Shown here: positions 42,883-50,537 of the stretch, piece after piece
Layout: every line of letters begins with the position of its first letter
Numbering within the stretch: the first letter of the stretch is position 1
Assembly (NCBI GenBank): GCA_013360465.1
Contig: JABWBO010000034.1
Coordinates: 1-57,310 of the forward strand
DNA length: 57,310 nt
Reading direction: 5' to 3'
Source of the DNA: Anaerolineae bacterium
GTDB taxonomy: Bacteria > Chloroflexota > Anaerolineae > Aggregatilineales > Phototrophicaceae
Notes under the pieces: model-generated
Databases searched by the model: none
Told to the model about the DNA's origin: nothing
Seen by the model: only the letters and a program-made list of their open reading frames with translations
Made by a program: the position numbers and the translations under genes

Positions 42883-43892
42883 TGCGGCGGCTGCTGACGG
42901 GAATCGCTCTGGGCTACTGCCTGTTCGTGGTCGCGCTGATCCTCCTGCGCTTGCTGCATGTGACGAACCCGGTCGCGCTGGCGCTGTTGATCAGCCTGAC
43001 CATGTTCTTTCTGATCCCTGCCCCCCTGGCGCTGGCACTGGCGATTATGGCGCGGTCGCGTGTCGCTCAGGTGTCCGTCGCCGTCGTCTGCCTCGTCGCG
43101 CTGGCATGGCTGGGTGACGCCTTCCTCGTCATGCCGACCCTGCGCGCCAGCGGAGAACCGCTGCGCCTGCTGATCTTCAACGCCTCTGGCAAGACCGCCG
43201 TGCGCGCCGATGCCGAGCTGTGGCTGCACACTCAGCCCGCCGATGTGGTGCTGATCCAGGAGACGTTCTACGCTCCGCCCGGACCGGGCATCGAGGCGCT
43301 GCGCGAGCCTTATCCGTATCAGGCGCTTCAAGCCACCGAGCTGAATTATCGCGGCAACGCCACCCTGTCGGTCCACCCCATCGAGGCGGAAGGGCAGGAA
43401 GGCTTCAAGCCGGACAGCGTTTACACCCGCGTCGTCATCACCTTTCAGGACCAGCCGATCGCGCTTTACAACGTCAGCCTGCAAGCCCCCATCGGGGTCG
43501 GGGCGTCGAACACCCTGGCAAGCCTGTTCGCCAACTATGACACCGTTGTGCGCGATGAGCAGATCGCCGCGCTCATGGAGCGGCTGTCCCAGGAGACCCT
43601 GCCGATGATCGTCGCCGGCGAGTTTAACGTCATGGAATTCGAACCCGCCTATGATCAGTTCGCGGCGTTTTTGGGCGACAGCTTCCGCGAAGCCGGCAGC
43701 GGCTTGGGCTTCACCTTTCCCGCCGGCGGCGGCTATGCCCAGGGCTTCCTGAGACCAGTCCTCCGGCTCGATTACATCTGGCATGATCAGCACTTCCGGG
43801 CGATCAGCGCCGAAGTGCTGCCCCCGGTGAGCATCGCCGACCGCTTGCCCGTGCGCGTCGAGCTTCAGTACGTGGGCGAATCGGAATCATGA
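42879..43892 (+). CDS. membrane-anchored endonuclease/exonuclease/phosphatase-fold protein, probably inactive
   Basis: 337 residues. About three membrane helices in residues 5-85 are followed by an EEP-type domain at about 95-332. Glu128 in IQET and LDYIW near 298 match metal and core motifs. However, key catalytic positions differ: the His of the usual NxHL is Ser200 (YNVSL), GDFN is GEFN (247-250), and the His of SDH is Arg322 (ADRLPV). The protein therefore may be a pseudoenzyme facing outside, used for binding. The ATG at 42879 forms ATGA with the epimerase stop and gives MMRRLLTG, a normal start for a membrane protein; a longer start inside the epimerase gene is unlikely. Confidence 0.85.
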   Translation: MMRRLLTGIALGYCLFVVALILLRLLHVTNPVALALLISLTMFFLIPAPLALALAIMARSRVAQVSVAVVCLVALAWLGDAFLVMPTLRASGEPLRLLIFNASGKTAVRADAELWLHTQPADVVLIQETFYAPPGPGIEALREPYPYQALQATELNYRGNATLSVHPIEAEGQEGFKPDSVYTRVVITFQDQPIALYNVSLQAPIGVGASNTLASLFANYDTVVRDEQIAALMERLSQETLPMIVAGEFNVMEFEPAYDQFAAFLGDSFREAGSGLGFTFPAGGGYAQGFLRPVLRLDYIWHDQHFRAISAEVLPPVSIADRLPVRVELQYVGESES

Positions 43893-43917
43893 TCCGTTTT
43901 ATCAGGATGCGCAGACG

Positions 43918-45000
43918 ATGCATGTGTTGATGTTCGGTGTGGGTGAAAATCCGCAGACCTTCGTGCGAAACCAGATTCGCTTCCTCCAGGAGTCGGGGGC
44001 GAAGGTATCGATCTGGGAGGGAAATTCCCCGCCCCGGTTGGTCGAAAAAGCCATCGCGACCGTCGAAACTCGCTATGGCTGGACGCCGGACCTGCTGGGA
44101 AAGCGCCGGGCGCTGCTGCGCGCCGCCGATGTCTATCATTTTCAGTGGCCCCACAATCTGAGCCGGTACGTTCGTGTCATCCGCCCCTTCAACAAACCCG
44201 CTGTGCTGAGCCTGCGCGGACGCGCCATCAATATCGTCCCCTACATCCCTGGATACGAGTCCTTTGCGCGGGCGCTGCGGCAGACACTGCCTATGTGCAG
44301 CGGCTATCACTGCGTCTCGAAGGCGATCCTGCGCGAGGGTGCGCTTTTTGGGCTGGTCCCCGAACGTGCCCGCGTCATCTACACCGCTCTTGACCTAAGC
44401 TTCTTCACCCTGGCGGAAAACCCGCCCGCACCCGAACCGCTGCAAATCGTCATGATCGGCGCATTAAGCTGGTACAAGGGGTACGAATACGCCGTCTGCG
44501 CCCTGGAACGGCTGGTCAAGGAACACGGGCTGAACGCCCGGCTGGTGATCATCGGCGAGGGTGAAGATCGTGATCGCATCCGCTATACGGCGGCGGACCT
44601 GGGCGTGACGGATCGGGTGATCCTGACCGGCAAGCTGCCCCCGGACGGCGTGCGGCGGCTCCTGCACGAAAGTCACATCCTGCTGCACACCGCGCTGAGC
44701 GAGGGAATCGCCAATGCCGTCGTCGAAGGTATGGCGTGCGGGCTGCCGGTGGTCACCGCCCGGTCCGGCGGCATGGACGAAGCCGTGAGCGACGGTGTCG
44801 AAGGCTTTGTCACCCCCTCCCGCGACGTTCGGGCGATGGCGGAGGCGCTTGCCCGGCTGGCGGGCGACCCGGCGCTGTGCCGCCAGTTCGGGCTGGCGGG
44901 GCGTGAGCGCGCCCTGAAACAGTTCGCGCCAGATCGTCAGGCGGCGGAGTTCATCGACCTCTATCGGTTTGCGATTCAGAATCATGCGAGGAAGGCGTAA
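43918..45000 (+). CDS. glycosyltransferase family 4 protein
   Basis: 360 residues with a GT-B fold. The N-terminal acceptor half opens with MHVLMFGVGEN and contains VYHFQWPHN; the C-terminal donor half contains IVMIGALSWYKGYEYAV near 178, RLVIIGEGEDRDRI near 206 and the ExxxxxxxE-type nucleotide-sugar site in SEGIANAVVEGMACGLPVV near 260. It is cytoplasmic or membrane-associated and transfers a sugar to a growing glycan; donor and acceptor are unknown. The next gene starts 2 bases after the stop. Confidence 0.92.
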   Translation: MHVLMFGVGENPQTFVRNQIRFLQESGAKVSIWEGNSPPRLVEKAIATVETRYGWTPDLLGKRRALLRAADVYHFQWPHNLSRYVRVIRPFNKPAVLSLRGRAINIVPYIPGYESFARALRQTLPMCSGYHCVSKAILREGALFGLVPERARVIYTALDLSFFTLAENPPAPEPLQIVMIGALSWYKGYEYAVCALERLVKEHGLNARLVIIGEGEDRDRIRYTAADLGVTDRVILTGKLPPDGVRRLLHESHILLHTALSEGIANAVVEGMACGLPVVTARSGGMDEAVSDGVEGFVTPSRDVRAMAEALARLAGDPALCRQFGLAGRERALKQFAPDRQAAEFIDLYRFAIQNHARKA

Positions 45001-45002
45001 TC

Positions 45003-45470
45003 ATGCTGAGGGTGATCACGGTCGCCGCGCTCGACTGGCGCAGCGGGCTGGAATATGGGTTGGAGGCGGTGCATCGCCTGACCCAGCGCGGCACGCCGGC
45101 GCATTACACGATCATCGGCGCCGGCAGCTTCCTCGAAGCGGTGGTCGTGGCGCGCCGCGAGTTCGCGCTGGACGGGCAGGTGGAAATTCTGCTGAATGCC
45201 GATGAGGCACGGGTCGCCGAGCAGGTTCAGCAGGCGGAGGTCTTCCTGCTGCCGTGTGTGGCTCCCGGCGCGAGTCATGGGCTGGCGGCGGCGGTGGCGA
45301 TAGGTAAACCGGTGGTCGCCTTCGATCAGGCAGAGGTGGTCGCGGCGCTGCGCGGGTACGCAGCCGCGCGCGTCGTCCCACGCCGCGACACAGCCGCGCT
45401 GGCGGACGCGCTTTCAGCCGTCGGCGAACTGGCGCAGCGCCACATCAGCGGTGGCGAAGGCGGGGATTGA
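45003..45470 (+). CDS. stand-alone C-terminal half of a GT-B glycosyltransferase
   Basis: 155 residues that align in style with only the donor-binding half of family 4 glycosyltransferases: RVITVAALDWRSGLEYGLEA (as in the second half of its neighbour), AHYTIIGAGSF, and AEVFLLPCVAPGASHGLAAA then VAIGKPVV. The acceptor-binding half is absent, and the first Glu of the nucleotide-sugar site is replaced (GASHGLAAA). A good ribosome site (GAGGAAGG) and 2-base spacing from the full-length glycosyltransferase suggest it is expressed. It could be a decayed enzyme, or a helper subunit. Its last 57 bases overlap the convergent FkbM gene. Confidence 0.75.
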   Translation: MLRVITVAALDWRSGLEYGLEAVHRLTQRGTPAHYTIIGAGSFLEAVVVARREFALDGQVEILLNADEARVAEQVQQAEVFLLPCVAPGASHGLAAAVAIGKPVVAFDQAEVVAALRGYAAARVVPRRDTAALADALSAVGELAQRHISGGEGGD

Positions 45471-46268
45471 AGTCAGCCATTCTGGATAGGTCCAGTCTTT
45501 CGGCTGGAGCAGGATGTGGCAGCGGGCGTCGGGGATGCCGCCCAGCGGCAGGCGCTGACTCGTATGGATGTACCACGCGCTGTAGCCGACGGAATCACAC
45601 CATTTCACCAGCAGATCGATATGCTGCATCATGGTCAGGTTGGGGATCAGATGCATCTCGACCAGGAAGCGCGCTTTGCCGGTCCGGGCGATGCCAGTCG
45701 CGCCTTCCAGGACGCGCAGCTCCGCCCCTTCGACATCGATCTTGACCAGATCAGGCGCGCCGAACCGGGACATCAGCGTATCCAGCGTCACCGTCGGGAC
45801 CTGCATCGAGGTGTTGCGGCGCGCGGCGGTTTGCGCCCGCTCGCGGTAGACGCTTCCCGCGGCTCCGGTCTCATAGGTCCAGAGCGTGACTTCATCGTCG
45901 TCCCGCTGGTCGGCGAAGGCGGCGATCATGCGCACGCGCTGGATCAGGTGGTTCATGATCAGATTGTCCGCCGCAACCGAAAGCGCCAGCGGGTTGGCTT
46001 CGACCATGACGATCTCTTCAAGGGTTGACGACAGCAGCATGATCAGCGCCGCCTGCCCGATGTTCGAGCCGACATCGAACACGCGCACCGCCCGCAGCGC
46101 GCAGGCGGCGATCCAACCATAATCCATCTGCGGCGTCGGCGGCACTGCGCCTTCACGCACCCGCAGGAGCCTGCCGCCCAGAGCCGTCGTCACAATCGGT
46201 AGGGGAATGCCCAAAAGGCGGCGGTAGGCAGTCTGTGCTTTGTGGATGATCCTGGCGATGGCTGTCAT
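45414..46268 (-). CDS. FkbM-family SAM-dependent methyltransferase
   Basis: 284 residues. The SAM-binding motif VFDVGSNIGQAAL is near 63 and MVEANPLA near 88; the FkbM signature appears as VTLDTLMSRFGAPDLVKIDV followed by EGAELRVLEG near 158-187. FkbM enzymes O-methylate sugars or polyketides, and the carbohydrate context suggests methylation of a surface glycan. It starts with ATG at 46268 and its 3' end overlaps the end of the glycosyltransferase half-gene on the other strand. Confidence 0.92.
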   Translation of the reverse strand: MTAIARIIHKAQTAYRRLLGIPLPIVTTALGGRLLRVREGAVPPTPQMDYGWIAACALRAVRVFDVGSNIGQAALIMLLSSTLEEIVMVEANPLALSVAADNLIMNHLIQRVRMIAAFADQRDDDEVTLWTYETGAAGSVYRERAQTAARRNTSMQVPTVTLDTLMSRFGAPDLVKIDVEGAELRVLEGATGIARTGKARFLVEMHLIPNLTMMQHIDLLVKWCDSVGYSAWYIHTSQRLPLGGIPDARCHILLQPKDWTYPEWLTSIPAFATADVALRQFADG

Positions 46269-46299
46269 GTTCCCGCTCTCGATGCGTACTGTGAATATC

Positions 46300-46348
46300 C
46301 CTCACCCCCCGCCCCTCCCCCGGTTTATGCCGAGGCGAGGGGGTGAGG
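46300..46348. repeat. short inverted-repeat element of the CCTCACCCC type
   Basis: CCTCACCCCC (46300-46309) and its exact complement (46339-46348) enclose 29 bases. The arms resemble the inner inverted repeat of the element at 22113-22209, so they may belong to one repeat family. It lies in the 93-base gap between two minus-strand genes. Confidence 0.5.
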
Positions 46349-46361
46349 ATGGGGGAGGTCT

Positions 46362-47810
46362 CTAGCCTGCGCTGCGCAGCTGAGCGATGCTGTCGCAGGC
46401 GGGGCAGGAACCATCCGGTCGGATGATCGCATAGCCACCCTGCGGATCGCCATCGACGAAGCGGGTGAAATTGACGTTGAAGACGATGATCAGATCGACG
46501 TTGGCGGTCGTCGCCGCGATCTCGATGGCGTCACGCAGCCACTCGGCTTGTTCGGCGACGCTGGTGTTCGCGCCCCAGGCGAAGCCGTCCGGAAGCTGCC
46601 CGTAGCCGTCCGGCGACAGGTAGCCCATCTCGCTGAAACACAGCGGTGGGTTGGCGCTTCGGAAGGGGAACGCTGCGCGCTGAAGCATCAGCGGGAAGTA
46701 GTAGGTCGGGTAGTCGCCGCGCGGGTCGCCGCCCTGCAGGCGCGGCGAGATGATCCCCTCGTTGTAGTGGATGCCGATGCAGTCCGAATACTGCGCCGCG
46801 CCGGCGTTCGCCATGCCCAGATAGTAGCGGTCATCGTTCCAGACGCGGTCCAGCCCGAACGCGCCTTCCGCGCCGGTGGGCGAGGGCGCGCCGGTCACCA
46901 CCTTGACGATCGGATCGACGGCTTTGATCGCCTCGTAGGCGGCGCGCAGCAGTTCCACATAGGCGCGCGGGTCGATCTGCCCCTGGGGCCATTCACGGTC
47001 CAGGTTCATCTCGTTCCAGACCTGAATGGCATCCGGCTGAAGCGCCGCCAGTTCGCCGACGAAGGCAGCGTACTGATCGACATATTCCAGCCCACCGGCT
47101 GCCAGCTCGTCCTTCAAGCCCTTGATCGACAGGAAGGCGAAGAAACCCTGCTCGTGTGACCAGTTGATGCGGTCACGGGCGACATCGATCAGCGAGCGGT
47201 CGCCGACCACGAAGGGGATCTGCCACTTCATCCAGGTCATGCCCGCCTGACGCATCAGGGTGGCGGCGTTCTCGTCGAAGGTGTCCATCTGACCGCCGAC
47301 CGGCACAGGCAGCTCGCTGATGACGTTCGGGCGCGGCACGATGCGCGGTGGCTCCGGCGTCGGAGGGACCTGCGGTTCGGTCGTCTGCGGCGCGACCACC
47401 AGCGGCGGAGCGCTTCCATCCAGGCGGTTCAGCGTATTGGCGACGCGCAGCGGCGCGACGATCACACTGCGCGACTCGCCGTTGGTCAGCAGGACGCGCA
47501 GGCGCAGGCTGTAGATGCCATCCGCCACGATGCTGGTGTTGATGGTCGCCAGCGCGCCCCCGGTGACCGGGGTGCGGCTGGGCAGCGAGACCGGCGTCCA
47601 GATCGACGCTTCGGGGTAGCTTCCCATCTCGAAGAAGTAGGAGTTCAGCCCGCTCGGCGGGTTGACGGTCCCGAAGACGGTGAAGGTCCCTGCGACATCA
47701 TACACTGGCGGTGGAAAGTCGATGCGAATGCCGTCGTCCTGCGCCAGGGCGGGCGTGACGGCAAGCGCCAGAAACAGCGTGAAGATCAGAAGTCGTCGCA
47801 GCATACTCAT
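46362..47810 (-). CDS. secreted glycoside hydrolase-like protein with N-terminal beta domain
   Basis: 482 residues. The signal peptide (MSMLRRLLIF start, cleavage after ALA near 23) directs export. Residues 30-125 form a beta-sandwich domain beginning FPPPVYDVAG, shared with the next gene. A Pro-rich linker (about 132-165) leads to a TIM-barrel-like domain of clan A style: acid/base Glu267 in VWNEMN and a probable nucleophile Glu394 in CFSEMGYLS. This pattern recalls GH39/GH5-like enzymes; the substrate is unknown. A glycan-degrading or remodelling role outside the cell fits the neighbourhood. It lies 24 bases after the sister secreted protein and is probably co-transcribed with it. Confidence 0.8.
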   Translation of the reverse strand: MSMLRRLLIFTLFLALAVTPALAQDDGIRIDFPPPVYDVAGTFTVFGTVNPPSGLNSYFFEMGSYPEASIWTPVSLPSRTPVTGGALATINTSIVADGIYSLRLRVLLTNGESRSVIVAPLRVANTLNRLDGSAPPLVVAPQTTEPQVPPTPEPPRIVPRPNVISELPVPVGGQMDTFDENAATLMRQAGMTWMKWQIPFVVGDRSLIDVARDRINWSHEQGFFAFLSIKGLKDELAAGGLEYVDQYAAFVGELAALQPDAIQVWNEMNLDREWPQGQIDPRAYVELLRAAYEAIKAVDPIVKVVTGAPSPTGAEGAFGLDRVWNDDRYYLGMANAGAAQYSDCIGIHYNEGIISPRLQGGDPRGDYPTYYFPLMLQRAAFPFRSANPPLCFSEMGYLSPDGYGQLPDGFAWGANTSVAEQAEWLRDAIEIAATTANVDLIIVFNVNFTRFVDGDPQGGYAIIRPDGSCPACDSIAQLRSAG

Positions 47811-47834
47811 TCCTTCGTATTTGCTCAGCCGCGC

Positions 47835-49013
47835 TTACGGGCAGCTGCCCTTCTGGAGGGTGTATTCGTGCGTGCGGGCATTGTCGCCCTCGTTGTTCTC
47901 CGGGATGGCGTTGCCGGAGTCAATCGTCAGCGTGATGCGGTGCGTCTCGTTATACCACGTGCTGATCGTCAGCGGCATGTTGACGCGGAAGGTCTGACCG
48001 GGCGACAGCACCGGGAAGCCGCCGATGGTCGTGCCCTGAACGGAGCCATCCGCCGCGCGCACATCGACCAGGCTGACCGTGCCGCTGGCGATGGTGTTTT
48101 CAGAGCCGAGGTTCGCCACATCGAAGCCGACCGTGAAGGTTTGCGCGCAGTTCGGGGAACCCGGATCGAGGACGACGATGCCGGCGACCAGGTTGGCGTT
48201 CGACGCCGGGGCAGCCGTCACCGGCGCGGCGGTCGGAATTGGCGCGGCAGTCGGCGCGGGCGGCGGCGGCGGCGCGACCAGCGGCAGACCAGTCAGATCG
48301 CCCAGCGTCTCGACGATATCCGGCGACATCCAGCCCAGGCGTCCATCTGGCAGCATGACGTAGTACCAGCCGGAGCCTCGGTTGCTGATGCCGCGAATGT
48401 TGAGTTCCGTGCCGTTCGGAAGGGTCACGATGATGCGATAAGCGGTGCTGTCGCCCTCGCGTAGGTTGCCCTGCGGTGTGGTGATGCGGACGCGCGGCGT
48501 GGTGTTGACGGTCGGTTCCGGCGTGGGCGTGGCGGGGGGTGCGGGCGGCTGAGTCGCCGTCGGGACTGTCGTCGGCGTCACGGCGAACGGCGGCGGGGTG
48601 TTTTCCAGGCGGAGCGGAGTGATCGACTGCTGAACCGCCTGCCCGCCGGTGACGTTGACCGTCAGGCGCAGTTCATACAGCCCGTCCGGTGTGAGGCGGG
48701 TATCCCACGCGCCCAGCACGCCATCCACCACCGCCGAGGCGCTCGGCAGGATCGCCGGAAACCAGTCATCCGGCGTCAGCGGCTGCAAATCGCTGCCCAG
48801 GGGGCGGAACTCAATGAAATAATTGGACATATTCGGCAGATTTGCCGTGCCGCGCACCTCGAACTGTCCGCGCAGCACATATACCGGCGGGGGCCAGCTG
48901 ATATTGGCGTTCGGGTCGGCGACTACCCCCGTCTGCGGCAGAGTCTGGGCGAACGCGGGCAGCGCCAGCACAAGGGTCAGCGCCAGCGCGATGAACACAC
49001 GTCTCAAGGACAT
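47835..49013 (-). CDS. secreted protein with beta domain, SH3 domain and CARDB-like domain
   Basis: 392 residues. A signal peptide is cleaved after AFA near residue 22. Residues 38-138 form the same beta domain as in the glycosidase-like neighbour (WPPPVYVLRGQFEVRGTANL). A Pro/Thr linker is followed by an SH3-like domain (173-237, LNIRGISNRGSGWYYVML and GWMSPDIV), another Pro/Ala linker, and a CARDB-like domain at 273-390 (FTVGFDVANLGSENT, DSGNAIPENNEGDN). Such modules bind cell wall or carbohydrates. The ATG at 49013 has a perfect AGGAGG 7 bases upstream; the open frame continues upstream but is the shadow of the neighbouring gene. Confidence 0.85.
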   Translation of the reverse strand: MSLRRVFIALALTLVLALPAFAQTLPQTGVVADPNANISWPPPVYVLRGQFEVRGTANLPNMSNYFIEFRPLGSDLQPLTPDDWFPAILPSASAVVDGVLGAWDTRLTPDGLYELRLTVNVTGGQAVQQSITPLRLENTPPPFAVTPTTVPTATQPPAPPATPTPEPTVNTTPRVRITTPQGNLREGDSTAYRIIVTLPNGTELNIRGISNRGSGWYYVMLPDGRLGWMSPDIVETLGDLTGLPLVAPPPPPAPTAAPIPTAAPVTAAPASNANLVAGIVVLDPGSPNCAQTFTVGFDVANLGSENTIASGTVSLVDVRAADGSVQGTTIGGFPVLSPGQTFRVNMPLTISTWYNETHRITLTIDSGNAIPENNEGDNARTHEYTLQKGSCP

Positions 49014-49108
49014 CGCTATTCCTCCTGATTCCGTTTGAATCAGGCGTATTGTAGCGGAAAGGGTGAGGTTCGCGCTAACGCTTCCCCAACGTTCAGCCGT
49101 CTGTCCGG

Positions 49109-49954
49109 TCAGTCTTCCGTCAGCAGCAAGATGCTGTAGCGCAGCGCGGCGGCGGTGATGATCAGCGGCAGGATGAGCGGAAGCACGGTCTCGATCAGGA
49201 GTCGCCAGACGCCTTCGACGGGCAGGACGCGCGCCAGATTGATCGCCAGGAAGTAGGCTCCGGCGGTCAGCAGCGTCGCGGTGATCGCCTGCACCCGCGA
49301 CCGACTGCCCGCGCCATACATCGCCGCCAGCGCCGTCACCATCACCGGTTCGATCCACAGGCGCAGGATCGATACCGCCAGCCCGCCCAGCAGGCTCAGA
49401 CGGACCAGCACCGGGGCGCTGTCGATATGAAACTGCACGTCGTACTGGATGATCATCAGCGGCATGCTGAAGAGGACCACCGCCAGCGACATCAGCATGA
49501 GGTTTTCGACGTGCCGCCACAGCGCCGCCGACATCTTGGCATAGATGATGTGCAGGATAGGATGCGGGATGAGCAGGGTCAGCGGCAGCGTATCGTTGCG
49601 GCGCTCATCGACCACGAAGGTCGCCGCCGCGCTGCCCGATTCGATCAGGATTTGGGCGAACATGATCACGCCCACCGGCAGCAGGACCAGCGACACGGTG
49701 ACGGTGGGCATGAGCAGGGTCAGCAGCCCCGGCAGAAACAGCGAGGCGCACATAACCGCCGCCTGAAGCGCGTACAGCCGCACCAGCAGGCTGACGTTGG
49801 GCAGGAAAGTCTTCCAGGCAGTTCCCAGATGCCGCCGCACGATGGGGTTGGTACGCCGCGCCCAGACGGGCAGATGGGCATCCACTTCGAAGGAACCAGT
49901 GGCGAGGGGCTGCGCGCGAGGTTCCGGGATGACGCTCGATGTCACCTGCTGCAC
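49109..49954 (-). CDS. ABC-2-like polytopic membrane protein
   Basis: 281 residues with about seven hydrophobic helices after a 45-residue cytoplasmic N terminus. The arrangement, with VVDERRNDTLPLTLLIPHP after the second or third helix, resembles ABC-2 type permeases in which an E-R-x-x-x-T-L segment follows; no ATPase gene is adjacent. Its function is unassigned. The GTG at 49954 is preferred because AAGGAG lies 6 bases before it; an in-frame TTG at 49969 would place that site inside the gene. It is divergent from the Fur-family regulator and shares its operator region. Confidence 0.72.
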   Translation of the reverse strand: MQQVTSSVIPEPRAQPLATGSFEVDAHLPVWARRTNPIVRRHLGTAWKTFLPNVSLLVRLYALQAAVMCASLFLPGLLTLLMPTVTVSLVLLPVGVIMFAQILIESGSAAATFVVDERRNDTLPLTLLIPHPILHIIYAKMSAALWRHVENLMLMSLAVVLFSMPLMIIQYDVQFHIDSAPVLVRLSLLGGLAVSILRLWIEPVMVTALAAMYGAGSRSRVQAITATLLTAGAYFLAINLARVLPVEGVWRLLIETVLPLILPLIITAAALRYSILLLTED

Positions 49955-50022
49955 GGGACGCTCCTTCAAGACCAGGATGCTGCTTGTCTCTATCTACTAC
50001 CCGCCGGACGCCGTTTTGTTCA

Positions 50023-50048
50023 ATTGTAGCACCACGAAATGCTACAAT
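50023..50048. promoter_or_regulatory. probable operator and -10 region of the Fur-family regulator
   Basis: ATTGTAGCA (50023-50031) and its exact complement TGCTACAAT (50040-50048) are separated by 8 bases. The right arm contains the -10 element TACAAT (50043-50048) of the regulator gene, so a bound dimer would block transcription. The site lies in the 130-base gap between two divergent genes and could also control the membrane protein. Fur-family proteins bind AT-rich inverted repeats of about this size, and autoregulation is common. Confidence 0.65.
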
Positions 50049-50084
50049 AGCGTTGTAACGTACGCACACGGATTCTGCGCCACC

Positions 50085-50537
50085 ATGACTGACCCTCTCA
50101 GCCCGCGCGCGCTGCGCCTGCGCGCTTCGGGTTTCAAACTCACCCACGCCCGGCTGACTGTCCTGTCGGCGCTGGAAGCGGGCGACGGGCATATCACCTC
50201 CGCCGCGCTGCTGGAAGAAGTCGGACGGATCGACCCCGGTATCGGGCGCGCCAGCGTCTTTCGCACGCTCGATCTATTCACCCGCCTGTCGATCATCCGC
50301 CCCACCTACATGGGCGGCAGCGTCGCCCCGACCTACGTCCTGATGCCCGACGGACACCACCACCACATCATCTGCATGACCTGCAATCGGGTCTTCGAGT
50401 TCGAAGACTGCGGGCTGGATGTACTCACCCACGATCTGGAAACGCGCTTCAATATACAGATCACCGGACACCTGCTGGAGCTGTTCGGCATCTGTGCCGA
50501 CTGCAAGAACGCCCCGTTCAAGGACGAAGACGCCTGA
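50085..50537 (+). CDS. Fur-family metalloregulator
   Basis: 150 residues, the family's usual length. The N-terminal winged helix covers about 10-80 (SGFKLTHARLTVLSALEA; TSAALLEEVGRIDPGIGRAS; FRTLDLFTRLSII). The dimerisation domain carries GHHHHIICMTC near 91 with a second pair ICADCK near 140, the two CxxC typical of the structural zinc site. Fur, Zur, PerR or Nur type cannot be told apart from this. No clear ribosome site precedes the ATG. A perfect 9+9 inverted repeat overlaps its promoter. The stop overlaps the following glycosyltransferase start (TGATG), so the two are co-translated. Confidence 0.93.
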   Translation: MTDPLSPRALRLRASGFKLTHARLTVLSALEAGDGHITSAALLEEVGRIDPGIGRASVFRTLDLFTRLSIIRPTYMGGSVAPTYVLMPDGHHHHIICMTCNRVFEFEDCGLDVLTHDLETRFNIQITGHLLELFGICADCKNAPFKDEDA

